From Psettodes erumei (Eukaryota > Chordata > Actinopteri > Pleuronectiformes > Psettodidae), in assembly GCA_016785225.1 (NCBI GenBank), contig JAFBJZ010000781.1, forward strand, positions 434,001 to 498,000: a DNA stretch of 64,000 nucleotides, written 5' to 3'. The notes under the pieces are model-generated. The model saw only the letters and a list, made by a program, of their open reading frames with translations. It had not been told where the DNA came from and searched no databases. A program made the translations under genes and the position numbers. Shown piece by piece: positions 49,596 to 61,400 of the stretch (the stretch's first letter is position 1; each line of letters starts with the position of its first letter).

Positions 49596-52301
49596 CAATA
49601 TGCAGATGACTTAATTTCAGGTTAGTTGCCTGGAAAGGGGGAAGATACCATCATCGCCTGTTAATTTTTAACCTATAAGAATACTTCCTGCATGCAGAGC
49701 ACGCCGGTTAATGATTGGCTCCTGCATACATGCGACAAAAAGAAGAAAGCGTGCATCTTAGCATGAGAAGGAGAGGACAGGCTGGGTCAGAGAGAGAGCA
49801 GAGTGAACAGTGCACTCTTCCATGTGCGGATGTGTATGCATGTGTATCAGTGCATCTGTTCTCAGGCCCTGCCGCGTGTCCTACACTCCCCACTGGGAGT
49901 TTGACCAGGGACACACTGTCTTCTACTTTGCATCTCGTCTCCAGTCTGGCTGCGTTGGTTGAATTGACCTGCAATTTGATGCTTTGTTCTAATAAACAAT
50001 AAGCAGATGAAATCCATCAAAGATGTCCGGAGACAGGTTTCCACTCGAGCAGTTCAGGGTTCAAGTGCCTCCTTGCAGTTTTGCAGTGAGTTAAAAAGCA
50101 ACGCAGCATTGTTCACACGGTTCACGCAGCCTTGTTGTTGCCTAATTGTTTATTCTGACTTGTGAAAGAGGAGTTAAAGCAGCTGCTGTCACTGTTAATC
50201 CAGTAAAAGCCCGTCAGCCGGGTCCATTTTAGCTCTCAACATCAGACAAACAAATTGGCTGTGCAAGTTCTTGTTGACAGATAGATGGTTGTGTCTATTA
50301 CTGAAACGCATTACCCACTTTTACTTTCAATCTGACACTTGAGTATCGAGCCAACTGTCAGGAGGATTAAGGAGCATTATGCTCGTATTAGCATGTTGCA
50401 TGTTGTTCATGAGCAGTGCCATATACCGTCCGTGGAATGGTTATTTAAAGGAGTTTTTAATTTTATAATAATATAATTATATAATTATATTGAGTAAACT
50501 CAGTCATTGATGTGCACTATCATTACCTCAAATTTGTATTGGTTACTTTTCTGTCTGTAGCACATTATATTTGCACTGATAGAGTGATTATTGATAGAAT
50601 CAGGTGCTGACCTGAAATCAACCTGTGCAGTTTCAGAATGGCTTGGGATATTTTTCAAGACCATTATAGATATTTGAGGGTCAAACATAACAAAACGAAA
50701 ACTCTAATGATCATCAATCTTTTTGCACAAACTCCCTCAAATAAACAAAGATTTTTGCTAATGATTCTCAGCAAGGGAATGTAACTCAAACAGATACTGG
50801 CATTCTACTTTTGCTTGAATGTAACAATGATACACATTTTTATCTGGCAGATATACTGTAGTTCCTAGTTTTCCTACTTTTTAAATAAAGATTTAAACTA
50901 GAAAATATATGAAAAGTATTATACATACAATACAATATATATAGATAAATATAGATAGCACCAACCTCTTTTGAAACATATAATATATATTAAATATATA
51001 ATATATTCATAGTTGGGGCAGTAATTAGCTTAAGCACATTGTGTCTGTATTTATGACTTCGATGTAGATCAGATCACACTGGTTGAGAGTTAATGCAGAA
51101 AACCAGAGCATGTCAAAGGGTTCACATGCTTCTTATATTATTAGTGATTAGTTTACACAAAAATATAACACTGTCAAGCTCTAATAGCACAGGCACGTTT
51201 ATGCACCAGCGAGCCTGTGAGTGACAAGATTTCTATATTTGCAGTTGTTTCCATGTGATTCCAGTCCTCAGCAGCGGGCCAGTGCTTAACGAGGAAGAAG
51301 AGTGATTGCTGTAAAAACAGATGTTCAAAAAAGCAGGTTTTAAAATATTTACTAAACATTTGCTTTTCGGGATGTTTTATGAGAAAAGGAATGTGTTACA
51401 TGCACAGTTTAGTCAAGCTATGGTTGTCGCTCCACTGTGCGATTTTATTCCATTTTATTGGACTACTGTCCCTGTCCCAGTACACATGCACGAAGGGGGG
51501 AATCGATTTATTGACTGAAGTATGGCCAGTTGACCTATTACATCACAGACCATACAATCGACAAATAAGTTAGCTTGTGGTAAAAACATGAATGACTGAA
51601 CAGCTCTTTAGGTTCATACATGCTGCAGGCTGTGCTTTGTGTTCAAATGAGTTTCACACTATCCCTTGTACTTCTGATGCCATCCGAAGGCCCACGACAA
51701 CGCTGTTAGCCGGTTGTTAATGTCTTTTTCTTCTGTTATGCATTTTGAAATGAAAATGAAATAAATGGAGGGGATGTTCAAATTCTCTATATTGTCTAAA
51801 TTATAAATATTCAAATTCCGTGTCGGGGAGGGGACGCTGCTGAATGTGTTCATGTAAAGTATCGTTGTGTCACAAATGTGGGAAATAGAGCAAGTTTAAA
51901 TGAGTCCTTTTTTCCCACTCCTGCTTTCAGTTAACACTGGAGTCCATGGGGAAGCGCAAAATGAGTCCATTGCCACACTGTGTGAACAAGGACAAATTTG
52001 TCTACCTTTTGATGAAAAGACAGTGGGAGTGAGGACAAACTAAAAAGACATTTTAACAAGTTGATAAGATCACATTAAAACTCAACCCAGCTCCGTTGTA
52101 CACACATGCACTTAGCCTGCACTCACAAAGCTCATTACCTGAAATGACTCGTTACCCACAGTCATTAATATAAGTCTGTACCTGCAACATTGATTATACA
52201 CAAAGGTTGCACAGTAAAACTCATGCAGATTGTATTTCCACAAGGTTTGCATGACGGCTGGTCTGAGGTTATTTGCTGCCAAGCAGTTTAGGTTTCTGGG
52301 C
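49596..52301. other. Non-coding, AT-rich DNA
   Basis: No gene is recognised. AT-only stretches occur at about 50459-50490 and 50930-51006. Overlapping frames at 49708-50044 on both strands lack any familiar motif. Confidence 0.45.
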
Positions 52302-52500
52302 TGGTCTGTTTGTTAGTTAGCAGGGTTACATGAAAAATAATTGAAGGAGTTTCACCTTTTTCTTTTTCTTCTTACCATAGATGACTCTTCATCTAACACT
52401 AGCCGTTTTGGGAGTGATCTGTATCCAGACCCACATTTTTGAAGGAGTCTTGACCCTTGCGAGATAGAGGAACATTATTCGGCCAGCCCAGGTCTGCAGT
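52302..52500 (+). repeat. Dispersed percomorph repeat copy
   Basis: GGTCTGTTTGTTAGTTAGCA at the start, GGTTACATGAAAAATAATTG, then GTTTTGGGAGTGATCT (52405-52420) and TCTTGACCCTTGCGAGATAG (52449-52468), ending near AGGTCTGCAG. These correspond in order to a dispersed repeat known from percomorph genomes (GTTTG runs, GCAACATTACTCAAAAA, TTTTGGGAGTGATCCGGA, GCGAGATAGGGC, GGAGGTCTGC). It is in the opposite orientation to the copy at 49438-49595 and the same orientation as the copy at 13225. Confidence 0.62.
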
Positions 52501-52934
52501 CTTGTGATTGTTGATGTAATCAAGTAACAGATAAAAGATGACTGGTTTTTACAGTAATTACCTGTGCTCATCTAAAGTGATGGTCAGCTCTCTTTTTCAT
52601 TTTTGGAATGATGAGCTACTCATAATTATCCTCGGTGAAATTATTCTTTGTTAAAGGTTTACAACTTTGCTGTTATTTTAATTTCCGTTTTCCATGAAAT
52701 ATCCAACAAGTGCTAGATTCTTAGATTTCATATTGTAAAGGTCTGATAGGATAGTGAACCCCAGCAGAATTCGATATTGGCAAAAATACTATGTATACTA
52801 TAGTACTGTTTATTGGCACCATATCTGGAGTGATTGTTGGTACACTTTCACACCCTTAAGAAAGTTATCTTGAGTTCAGCTATTTGCCACCATAAAAACT
52901 GCTGGTAGTTATGTTTTGTGGCCCAGTTTTCTTT

Positions 52935-53108
52935 TTAAAGGTGCATTATAGCAACCAATCTGTCACTTTTATTTACATCTGCGGGTGTCATTGGGACCAT
53001 TACGACTTAGAAAGGAACCATTAGGCCGGTAGCTGATACAAACAGTAAAGAAACCTTTTTATTGACTTTTCATTTCAGGGGCAATAAAACTCGGACTTGC
53101 CCCTTTAA
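52935..53108. mobile_element. Possible TTAA-flanked MITE, 174 bp
   Basis: The segment begins TTAAAGGTGCA (52935-52945) and ends with the complement of TTAAAGGGGCAAG (53096-53108), giving imperfect inverted ends next to TTAA, the target used by piggyBac-type elements. The right-end word recurs inverted at 46605-46617. Short length and lack of coding potential fit a miniature non-autonomous element. The inverted match is only about ten of eleven bases, so this may be chance. Confidence 0.25.
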
Positions 53109-53996
53109 CATTTGAGTCGGTCACCGCTGAACTTGTCATAGAAGTGTCGAAATCCTTACGTAAGACGTGTGACATGTCTGATGTGCTGATGCCTTTCTGA
53201 GCAGTGAAACCCACCTGGAATCCTCAGCCTTGGCCACAGCTCCTCTGAACACCACGTACTGCCTCCCTGCTGAAAATGTCCTCCACATAACGCCCATGCC
53301 TCCACACAGTGTTAGTCAAAGCTGCAGTCCTGATCGTGATAAATGACATCCCCCCTTCTTCTCATTTTTTTCCCCCGCTATCCACAGTGGGTCGCCGTAT
53401 CTTTAAGGAAGAAAAATGTGCCGACACATCGAGTAGACCTGGAGGATGAGCACCTGTAGTTCAAAGGCCGTAGAGAGCGGGAACAAGGCCGAATTGTTTT
53501 AGAGAGCGAGGAAGGCCAACCAGACAAGAATCTATGACTCATCCACTGCTTTTATTTGTTCAACAACTTTCAGCAGGGCTCAACATAATTTTTTGTCAGA
53601 GTGTGCCAGGTGTTGTTGTTGTGTATATTGTTTGTCTTCACTGTATGTCTCTTAGACTGAGCACTTTAGGAGCAACCAAAACTGAGGGAAGATGGAAGGA
53701 GTAATTTGGTTGTAAAAACAAGTTGAGAGACACTTTTTCCAAGATGGATTACACAAATCTAAACTAACTAATGAAAACAAAATGGGATTCTCAGAATCAT
53801 TGCAGACTTGTAATTTAATACAATAATCATATATTTTATGATCAGTATATGTCGATAGAAATGAGCTTTACAGTAGTCTTTGCTGTAGCTTCCATTCATA
53901 CTCATTCATTTTCAGTGAAAATCTTCAGGTTCATTTAAAAAGTGTAAAAGAATGATGCGGTTGTTCTGTCTCATCTTCTCTGATCGGTTGAGCTTT
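53109..53996. other. Non-coding DNA, no gene recognised
   Basis: No open frame of note and no repeat I recognise. It separates the possible MITE from the LTR-element relic. Confidence 0.45.
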
Positions 53997-54253
53997 TGTT
54001 CCAGGAAGTCAGGGGGTGGTGCTCAGAACTCGTTAGAGATGTAGCACACCTCAGTAGGCTGGGCTCAGGAGTTCATAAGTCCTGACATCAGTGTGTTTTT
54101 TGTGGTTTGTGTTTGACATCCATACACCTGACACGGCTGACCTGCTCACACACATCAGCTGCTTACACCACACACAGTAATTTAAAGTGCATTGTTTAAG
54201 GAATGTGTGCGCTCTCCCTCATTCATCGCACATTTTTGAGGAAGGCTGTGACA
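53997..54253 (+). repeat. Candidate 5' LTR (left limit uncertain)
   Basis: The right edge is set by the primer-binding site, with TGTGACA at 54247-54253 giving the usual CA end. A TGTT start at 53997 would make a 257-bp LTR, but other starts are possible. No second copy is visible in the window, so this cannot be confirmed by LTR pairing. Confidence 0.25.
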
Positions 54254-54256
54254 AAC

Positions 54257-54274
54257 TGGGGGCTTGTCCATGCT
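54257..54274 (+). other. Degenerate tRNA-Pro-type primer-binding site
   Basis: TGGGGGCTTGTCCATGCT agrees at 14 of 18 positions with TGGGGGCTCGTCCGGGAT, complementary to the 3' end of proline tRNA and used to prime reverse transcription in many retroelements. It lies 3 bases after a CA dinucleotide and about 570 bases upstream of gag-like sequence, as expected for the start of an element leader. Confidence 0.5.
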
Positions 54275-54829
54275 ATTTTTTTTGCTAACACTGGGTTAGC
54301 AACATGTTTGTCATCTACTGCCAAAAGACTGGAACTACTCCATTTATGTGCCACTTCTGTCTTCTATTCATCTCAAGAACCAAATGGTAGTCAGACAGTA
54401 AATTAGTCTCAGGTTTATCTAACTTGTGGTTGTCTTAAAACACTAGTTTTGGGGAGTTTTGGATTGTCTGTGATTCTGGTTTGTATTTTTTTTTTGTTGT
54501 GAAATTTAGAGCCATGGTGACAGTATTGATTGTTGTGCATATACTTGCAGGATATTGGAACGTTTGTCCTGTGGGATTCAGGAATTGTTTTTGGTGCTGC
54601 AGGTTAGACAGTGAGGGCAGTTGTCTCAGGGGCACCTGCACAGACTCCAGGAGGTTGCTGTTGTTGCAGTTGCCTTTTTTGCTCGAGTTGTTTTGCATTC
54701 ATAGCTGCCTGCTCTAAGTATGCATGAAGAATAGGGTTGAGATTAGTATGTTTTTCAGGTAGCTGGTTAGTGGGAATTTTTTATTGATCGTTGGAGATCA
54801 AATCATGTCCTGTTACGTCTACCCTTGCT

Positions 54830-55193
54830 GGTTTTGTTCGGCCTCTATCTGAGGAACTTTTGCACTAAACAGCTACTTCTGAAGTTTCCTGAGCACAAAG
54901 GCAGAAAACAGATAAATGATGGAATTAAAAGGGCAGCATTGGTGGAGAATTATATTTTGCCTGTTAAATTGCAGAGTTCAAGTGACAGCGCTGCAGAGTC
55001 TGTAGTTTCTCCCACAGTAGCTTTAACCTTTGAGCAGCAAGAAGATCTGTTGTGGCTGCAGATAAAGATAGATAAAACAAGCATAGAGGAGAAAAGGGTA
55101 AGGCCGTCTTTGGAAGGAAAAACATTTGTGTTAAAGCAGTACTTATTAAAGCAGGTGGCTGTCAGATATTGCCGATGCTGCATGTTCAGTTGA
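54830..55193 (+). pseudogene. gag N-terminal relic of an LTR retrotransposon
   Basis: Two reading frames carry pieces of the N-terminus of a fish Ty3/Gypsy-like gag. In one, near 54833-54868, SEELL is followed by a stop. In the other, from about 54860, comes a TKQLLLKF-type segment (family: TKEQLLKIAEHY), then a charged IKRA segment and NYILPV (family: region before VLP). Around residue 70 LTFEQQEDLLWLQIK matches the LSFEQQKELLLLQ phrase that opens the charged helical region of these gags. After about 55110 the homology fades. A shift near 54868 and a stop at 55191-55193 make it non-functional. The 61-codon frame at 55237-55422 may be a further decayed part but I cannot place it. Confidence 0.5.
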
Positions 55194-55440
55194 GTCTATA
55201 GAACTTATTGAGGTAAATCGCACAGGTGGTGAAAATGTGAAACCAGCAGCTCTCATTGCTCCAGTAAGAAAAGCTGAGAGAAGCTACTTCTTACAGTTAA
55301 ACCTGAAATTGAGAAACTTTCTTCCCGGCAAAAATGTGAAAATCCTACAAGGATTGCGATATGATTTGGCTGGCAACTGTATTGGCTACATCAGTGCCTT
55401 TGCTTCTGAAGGAACCAGGTGACTTCACAGCTTGTGTTGT

Positions 55441-58400
55441 GACACACGGGCCATGATCAGAGCAAAGTCTGATTATTCACTTCACAGGAAGACTGGGAGC
55501 AACATTTTCCTGACTCGCTTTCTGCTTGTCGTCAGGAGCTGATCAGTGAGCCAGAGATCCGACGCTTCTTTGTGTGTGTTGTTTGACCAGGTGCGGCTAA
55601 GCAGTAAAGTCAGAAATGCCACCATCAGGCATTTCCTGCAGGGTCAGGTGGTAGTCCATAGGTGGGTACCACAGGGTTTTTTTTATTGAATGAGTGATCC
55701 TGTTGTACAAAAAGTAAGCTTAGTATCACAGTGAGGTGTCCAAGTGTTCTCATGATTAGATTGGGCATTTGGGAGTCAGGAAAACATGCATTTTGACATT
55801 GAAAGAGTTCCATGGTAGGACACCATCCCAAATGTTACAAAGTGAAATGTCACAGCAGCCTACCAAATATTATATACAAATATTACAAGCCATCAAAACC
55901 AAAACCATCACAATGGCTTTGCAGGCTGGCTAGATTAATCTGTGCCACAGTGTGTGGCTCACTCACTTCCTCATTAAAGTAGCCTGTTTCTCAGTTTGAC
56001 CGTGCAAGTAAACAGAAAAAGTCTGTGGTCCTGTTTTGGAGCAAGGGGTGTTGTGTTTGCAGATGGCGTGTAAATTTGCCAGGTACCACTGCTGGCTAAC
56101 TTCTCCCCACAATCTGAGCATGAAGGAGTAGGTGCAGCAGGATCCCCGGTGAAAGAAAATCCATAAATCAGATAAGTGTCACCGTATTGCCATGAGCTTG
56201 CTTTCTTTCAACTCCTGCCTGGAGTGGGCTCTTCATCTGTGTTAGGTTCAAGTCCAGGGTCTGTATTTTTCCCCTTTCAAGTATTTATCCATCTTTGTTG
56301 TTGGCGCTGTCACTTCTTTTAACGGTCTACCTGCATCTCATCTGAAAATCAATAACGTAAGATTAGGCTACCCTGCCACCGCCACCCACTGGCCTACCAC
56401 CAGTACTGCAACCATATGCTCAACGAGCGGTACGGAAAGAAATCACAACTTTTGCAAAACTTAAGATTTACTTTCTGGATCAATTAAGTGGAATTTGAAG
56501 ATCTTTCGTGGCACATGGTGTGAAAAACACTGAACTCGCCCTTCGGGATCCCCTCTCAACTGGCATCATTCTTTGTTTGTGATCTCACACCTGTGGACTC
56601 ACCAACATGGTTTGTACTTCCTAGATTTCCTTAAAACAGTTTGCATTGCTAAAGAACGCTTTCCAGGTGGTAACATTGTTGTGTCAGCTAGAGTGAAGCG
56701 ACACGTTAGGTACCGTGGCTCCTCAGCTCCTCTCATTGAAAATCCATAGGCATAGCATGTGCCCCATCTGCATGCATGTGAGTCACTTCATCTGTTACCG
56801 AATCTCCTGGGGCTCCTTACAGTAATCTTCCAATAGACAAAGCCTTCAGGCAGTCCAGCTATCAGACACTCTCGCTGCCAGTTTGTTTATGGATTTTCAG
56901 CATGTTCCCTTGAAGAAATTAAGGTTTATCCCCACAGGATGTTCCAGCATTACGAGCCACTCAATACTTTTTGACACCGCAAGTGACGAGGACATTGACT
57001 CCTACGCTGCCAGTTTCCAGGGAAGCTTGCTCACAGAAAACAAAATATAAAAAAAGATGTCCAATAAATTTGAAAATACATTAAAGATATGCTCTGTGAA
57101 CTCCCTGTAAGAAAAAATGTGTTTGATAAAAAAAAAAACAGCCTCACGTCTGGCATGATAAATGGCATCACTCTATACCCCCTCTGCCGAAAAGGTAGCA
57201 GGCAGTAATAAGAATAGAGTAAGTAGTGTCATTCATCCTGTGCTTGGAAGAGCACACTTCAAGCGCTACATGCCAAGAGAAGCGCGATTCTGCAAATAGA
57301 GTGCACATTGCAGAAATAATTGAAAGGTCCTTGCATACAAGGTAATAGAATTGTCTTCTTTTCAGATGTAGCTGTATGGGGCCAATAGAGAATAAAAGAC
57401 CAAGGGTGTTCCATTCTGTGGTTTCTTTATGCATTTGGTTATGTTTTATATACTGCATACTGTAGGATAGATTTACCTGAAGTCTGAAGGTGGCCCTGAT
57501 GTGAAGCTCCAACAGTGGCCCCCAGCTCAACACCCTCATCCTAATCCAACTGCAGTGTAAACATGAAAACAGACTGATGGTGATTTACTTTCCGCATTCT
57601 AACACTTGCCTTGACACAAAAGGAATTTAGATGAAAACAAAATGCGTTTGAGGAATAAATAATTGATAATTGACTGGAATAAACAGTAATACAATTTTAG
57701 ATTTCTTACTTCTGCAGCTGTACCAAAATGTCCTCCAGATGAAACAACAGAATACAAACATAAATAAAACACATAAAAACTGTCTTCATTGTACCTTGTA
57801 ATGCTTTTGCTAGATATTGAATACTGAATTAGAGAAAATAATATTATAGACAATAAACAAAACAAAAAAGATACATTTGGTATAAGTGCATTAAGACTCT
57901 TGGTGCCCATTTGCTGCTATTGAAGTTGAGACAAGATGCACACATCTTTTGACTGCAGTGTGATTTGCACTTTCTGGGGATGTCTGATGTCCATTACAAA
58001 TACGTGTTCATAAATATCATAAATCATCTTCATTACTGCTGACGTGGCCTGAGAACCATCATGTTTGTAGGTTTCCTTCAGTATCAAAGCTGATTGTAGT
58101 CAGTATGTACGTGATGTCAGCTCAAATGTTAAGTGCTAATAGGTCATTTTGCAAAGTAAATATAAAATAAAATAAAAAAATAAAATAAAATATTAAAATA
58201 TAGGCTACAGAGGTGACATCCCACAGCGAGAAAAAATAATTTGCAGACTTGATTATGTTGAGGATTCCATTTGATGAATAATCACTTATTTTTACCTGCG
58301 TTTCAAAGACAAAATTTTTATTGTGTGATAATGTAGTTAAGCTTTTTTGAAGTTTTGAATCTGGTATACAACACAACAATGAAGTAGCTGACAAAAATGA

Positions 58401-61400
58401 ATGCAGATTATAAGGATTATATGCAGGACAACGAAGTTTCCAGCATATGAGAGTGAATGGAAACCAGTGGTAGGATACATCCACATTTTTTAAAATACAG
58501 CATGATTTTCAGAATGGTCAGGTATGTTAAAAGCATCAGTAATCTGTAGTAAATCCACCAGTATTATCTTTTAGGTAATATAGGTGTATTTTTAGTTTTT
58601 ATAGATATTTTCAGTCAACCACGTCATATTTTTTGGCAAAGCTACTCTCCTCAGACCCTGTTGATTCACTGGCCAAAACACAGTAAATAGTCTGGATGGT
58701 TCAGGTGTTGTTTTGTTTATTCCTATAAGCACAATTTGCAAATTCAGTTCATTGGTTCATTAGTAATGTCTTCATTACACTATAATATTATAATTTGGTG
58801 TCTGAAACGATAAACAGTATACAGTTTATAGGGCATTTCAGTGCCTGGACCACAGAGAATCAATTTTCATGGGTTGTAATGGTCCCAGTGACCACAATGT
58901 CATACTGTGTAATGTGAGAACAAAATCACCATGACAGCAGTGTCATGCTAATCAGACAATATGTATTACACATAATCAGCGTGACGTGCAGCACACAGGC
59001 ATTCTGAAAAACACTTACAGCGTAGTACCACTCAGATTCAGCAACCACCACAACTGGAGCATTGACCATGAACGGAGTCACAGCATGTGTGATCATTTTC
59101 CCACTTCACTGTGTGAAATATACGGTATGATGACAGTAAAGGAGCAGTGCTGATGGAGTCGGCATGCATCCCAGTCCTGCAGCGCTCGCTGGAGGACAGG
59201 TGATGGAAGGCAAATAACAGGGATAGGTATTTTAAGTGGTCTAAGTTGGTTCTGAAAATGTGGAGAAGGACGAACTCAAACAGTTTTATTTATATTGTTT
59301 TCAGCCATGTGTGATTAAAGGGACTTTAGCTTTCACTTGTTGTGGATTAAGAAACGTTTGTCGTCATGTACATAGCCACAAAAACTCAGTGGGGTACACA
59401 CGTGAAGTACCTGCTCATTGGGATCGCAACCTCTTCATTTCATTTGGAACATGTCAATCAACTGCAACTCCTCCCATTTGCAGTATAATATAGGTTGTAG
59501 TGCATTTGGTCAAAATGTTGACAATAAAATTAAAAGTTGTGATTCCTCTCTGTGGATCTTTCTGATATTGTCACTTACAGTCGTTTCACTCTGTAAATGT
59601 CATACTGTATTTGTAACTTTGCATTTGTACCACTAACTGTGCTATGGAGCAGTATGTTTTACTTAATCTTAAGTAACCAGGTTGCAGTTGTCATTTTCCT
59701 GCAAGCGCCTTCATTATCATGTGAATACGAAAACTGGTTTTCATAGTCAGAGTTGAGGAACAGAGAACCTTGATTTACACAGGTCTCCAGGAGATCATGT
59801 ATACAGGTAACCCAGTTTGTTTTATAACTCATACATGAGAATAGATAACAGACAGGGAAAGTGATGCATTGCATATTTGGATTTGACATAATCCCATCCA
59901 AAGTCTGTCTGAAACTAACACAGTAATCTAAATTGGGTCTCCATGCTGAACATTTGATTGTACAGCATGGAGATGGACAGATAAGGAAAAGCTTTGTCTG
60001 CCTGTCCTGTGTCAGACTGCTCTGACACACACACAAAGCCAAAAGAAAAAGTTGGGACCTTGACATCTTCTGTCACCACGACAGTGAATATAAGCAAACT
60101 GTGCCTCCAAAATAAGGTCAGAGGCAGGGGAGGATTAATAACTGGCTGTATGTATATGATGTATATGCAGATTTACTGTGACTGTAAATATGCTCCCTGC
60201 TTACCCATATATAGTATTCTGGTGACATAAGGGCAAGTAATTGCAATGAATGATTTCACAAATGGGTTCCTGCTTTGTATCGTGCACAACCACACGTGTA
60301 ATGTACCAGCACAGAGAGTGAGGAAGAACTGTGCGGCCAAACAAGCCAGGATCCAAACAGTGCAAAATGTAAGCAAAATTTGTTCGACCTCAAACGTGTA
60401 TAGTATGTTTTGCTAAATCACGAGAGGTGCAATGAGCTTCACATGAAACTCGATTGCAAATACATGGCCATTCAAGATTTAAATTGATCCCAGTCAGGCT
60501 ACATTTTGAGTTCAGTGGCGAAGAAATTCCATGTATTGATCTTTCAGAACACAAACATCTGCATGTCCAAATAAGGATTTTGAAAGGAGCACCAGTTGTC
60601 CATAAACTTACAACGAGTTCCTGAGCCAGAAACCCTGTGTGGTATCAAGATTGTGGTTATTTGTCCTTTTACAAATTCCTTAAATGTTTGCCAATATTTA
60701 ATTGCTGTCAAATGTGGCAGTGCTGACATCTAATGAGCTTCCTGTCCAAAGTTTAAGTCCATGGAATGATGTCAGTTATTTTTTTAAAGTATCTTATTAG
60801 CTATTAAACTGTATTAAACTTAACTGACATTTAGTATGTCCAATGACAATAAAGTTGCATCCTATATAAACTAATATGATTGCAGAATTAAATGCCCATG
60901 CTCAGATACAGAGATCATACAAAATATGATGCACATGTTCACTCACCTCATCTGGTTTGCAACCAGTATGGATGTCACCCCTCTAATTTTGGTATGTAGT
61001 GCAGTCTGACAGTTCAAAACAGGCAGGGGGATCAGTTTCAGATAAGGGGAGGCAGGTCGAGGACTCAGAGAGAGTTAGATGATGAAACTCAAAAGAAAAA
61101 AAAAAGCTTTGTATGTGTGTGCGAAAACCCCTGCAGGAAATCAAAAATCAATTCATCCATGCACTCTGTGATGAATTTCAATAGATGATATTTTAAGAGC
61201 TGACCTTTCTGTATCGTGTCATGTACCCATATACAACCATTAAATTGGGAAATGTTAGTACAAAGGGAAACAACTGATATGTACTTTTTAAAGGTAACTT
61301 TTCCCCCTTTCGATCGATGCAGGAAGGGGAGCTGAAGGTGGGGGCAGGCAGCACAAAGGCAGCAGCAGCAATGGCAACCACAGTCAGGAAGCTGCTCTGT

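Larger units (their letters stand above)
53997..55440 (+). mobile_element. LTR retrotransposon 5' part, decayed
   Basis: Three collinear signals suggest the 5' part of an LTR retroelement on the plus strand: a possible LTR ending in TGTGACA near 54253, a degenerate tRNA-Pro-type primer-binding site at 54257-54274, and a frameshifted gag N-terminal relic at about 54830-55193. I see no protease, reverse transcriptase, integrase or second LTR, so the element is truncated or too decayed beyond about 55.4 kb. The gag resembles that of Ty3/Gypsy-like elements abundant in fish. Both limits are guesses; the gag and primer-site signals are the solid parts. Confidence 0.5.

Noticed and set aside
59659..60066. 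135-codon minus-strand frame
   Set aside because: It is Cys/Leu/Ser-rich without motifs, lies in AT-rich DNA and has other frames overlapping on both strands.
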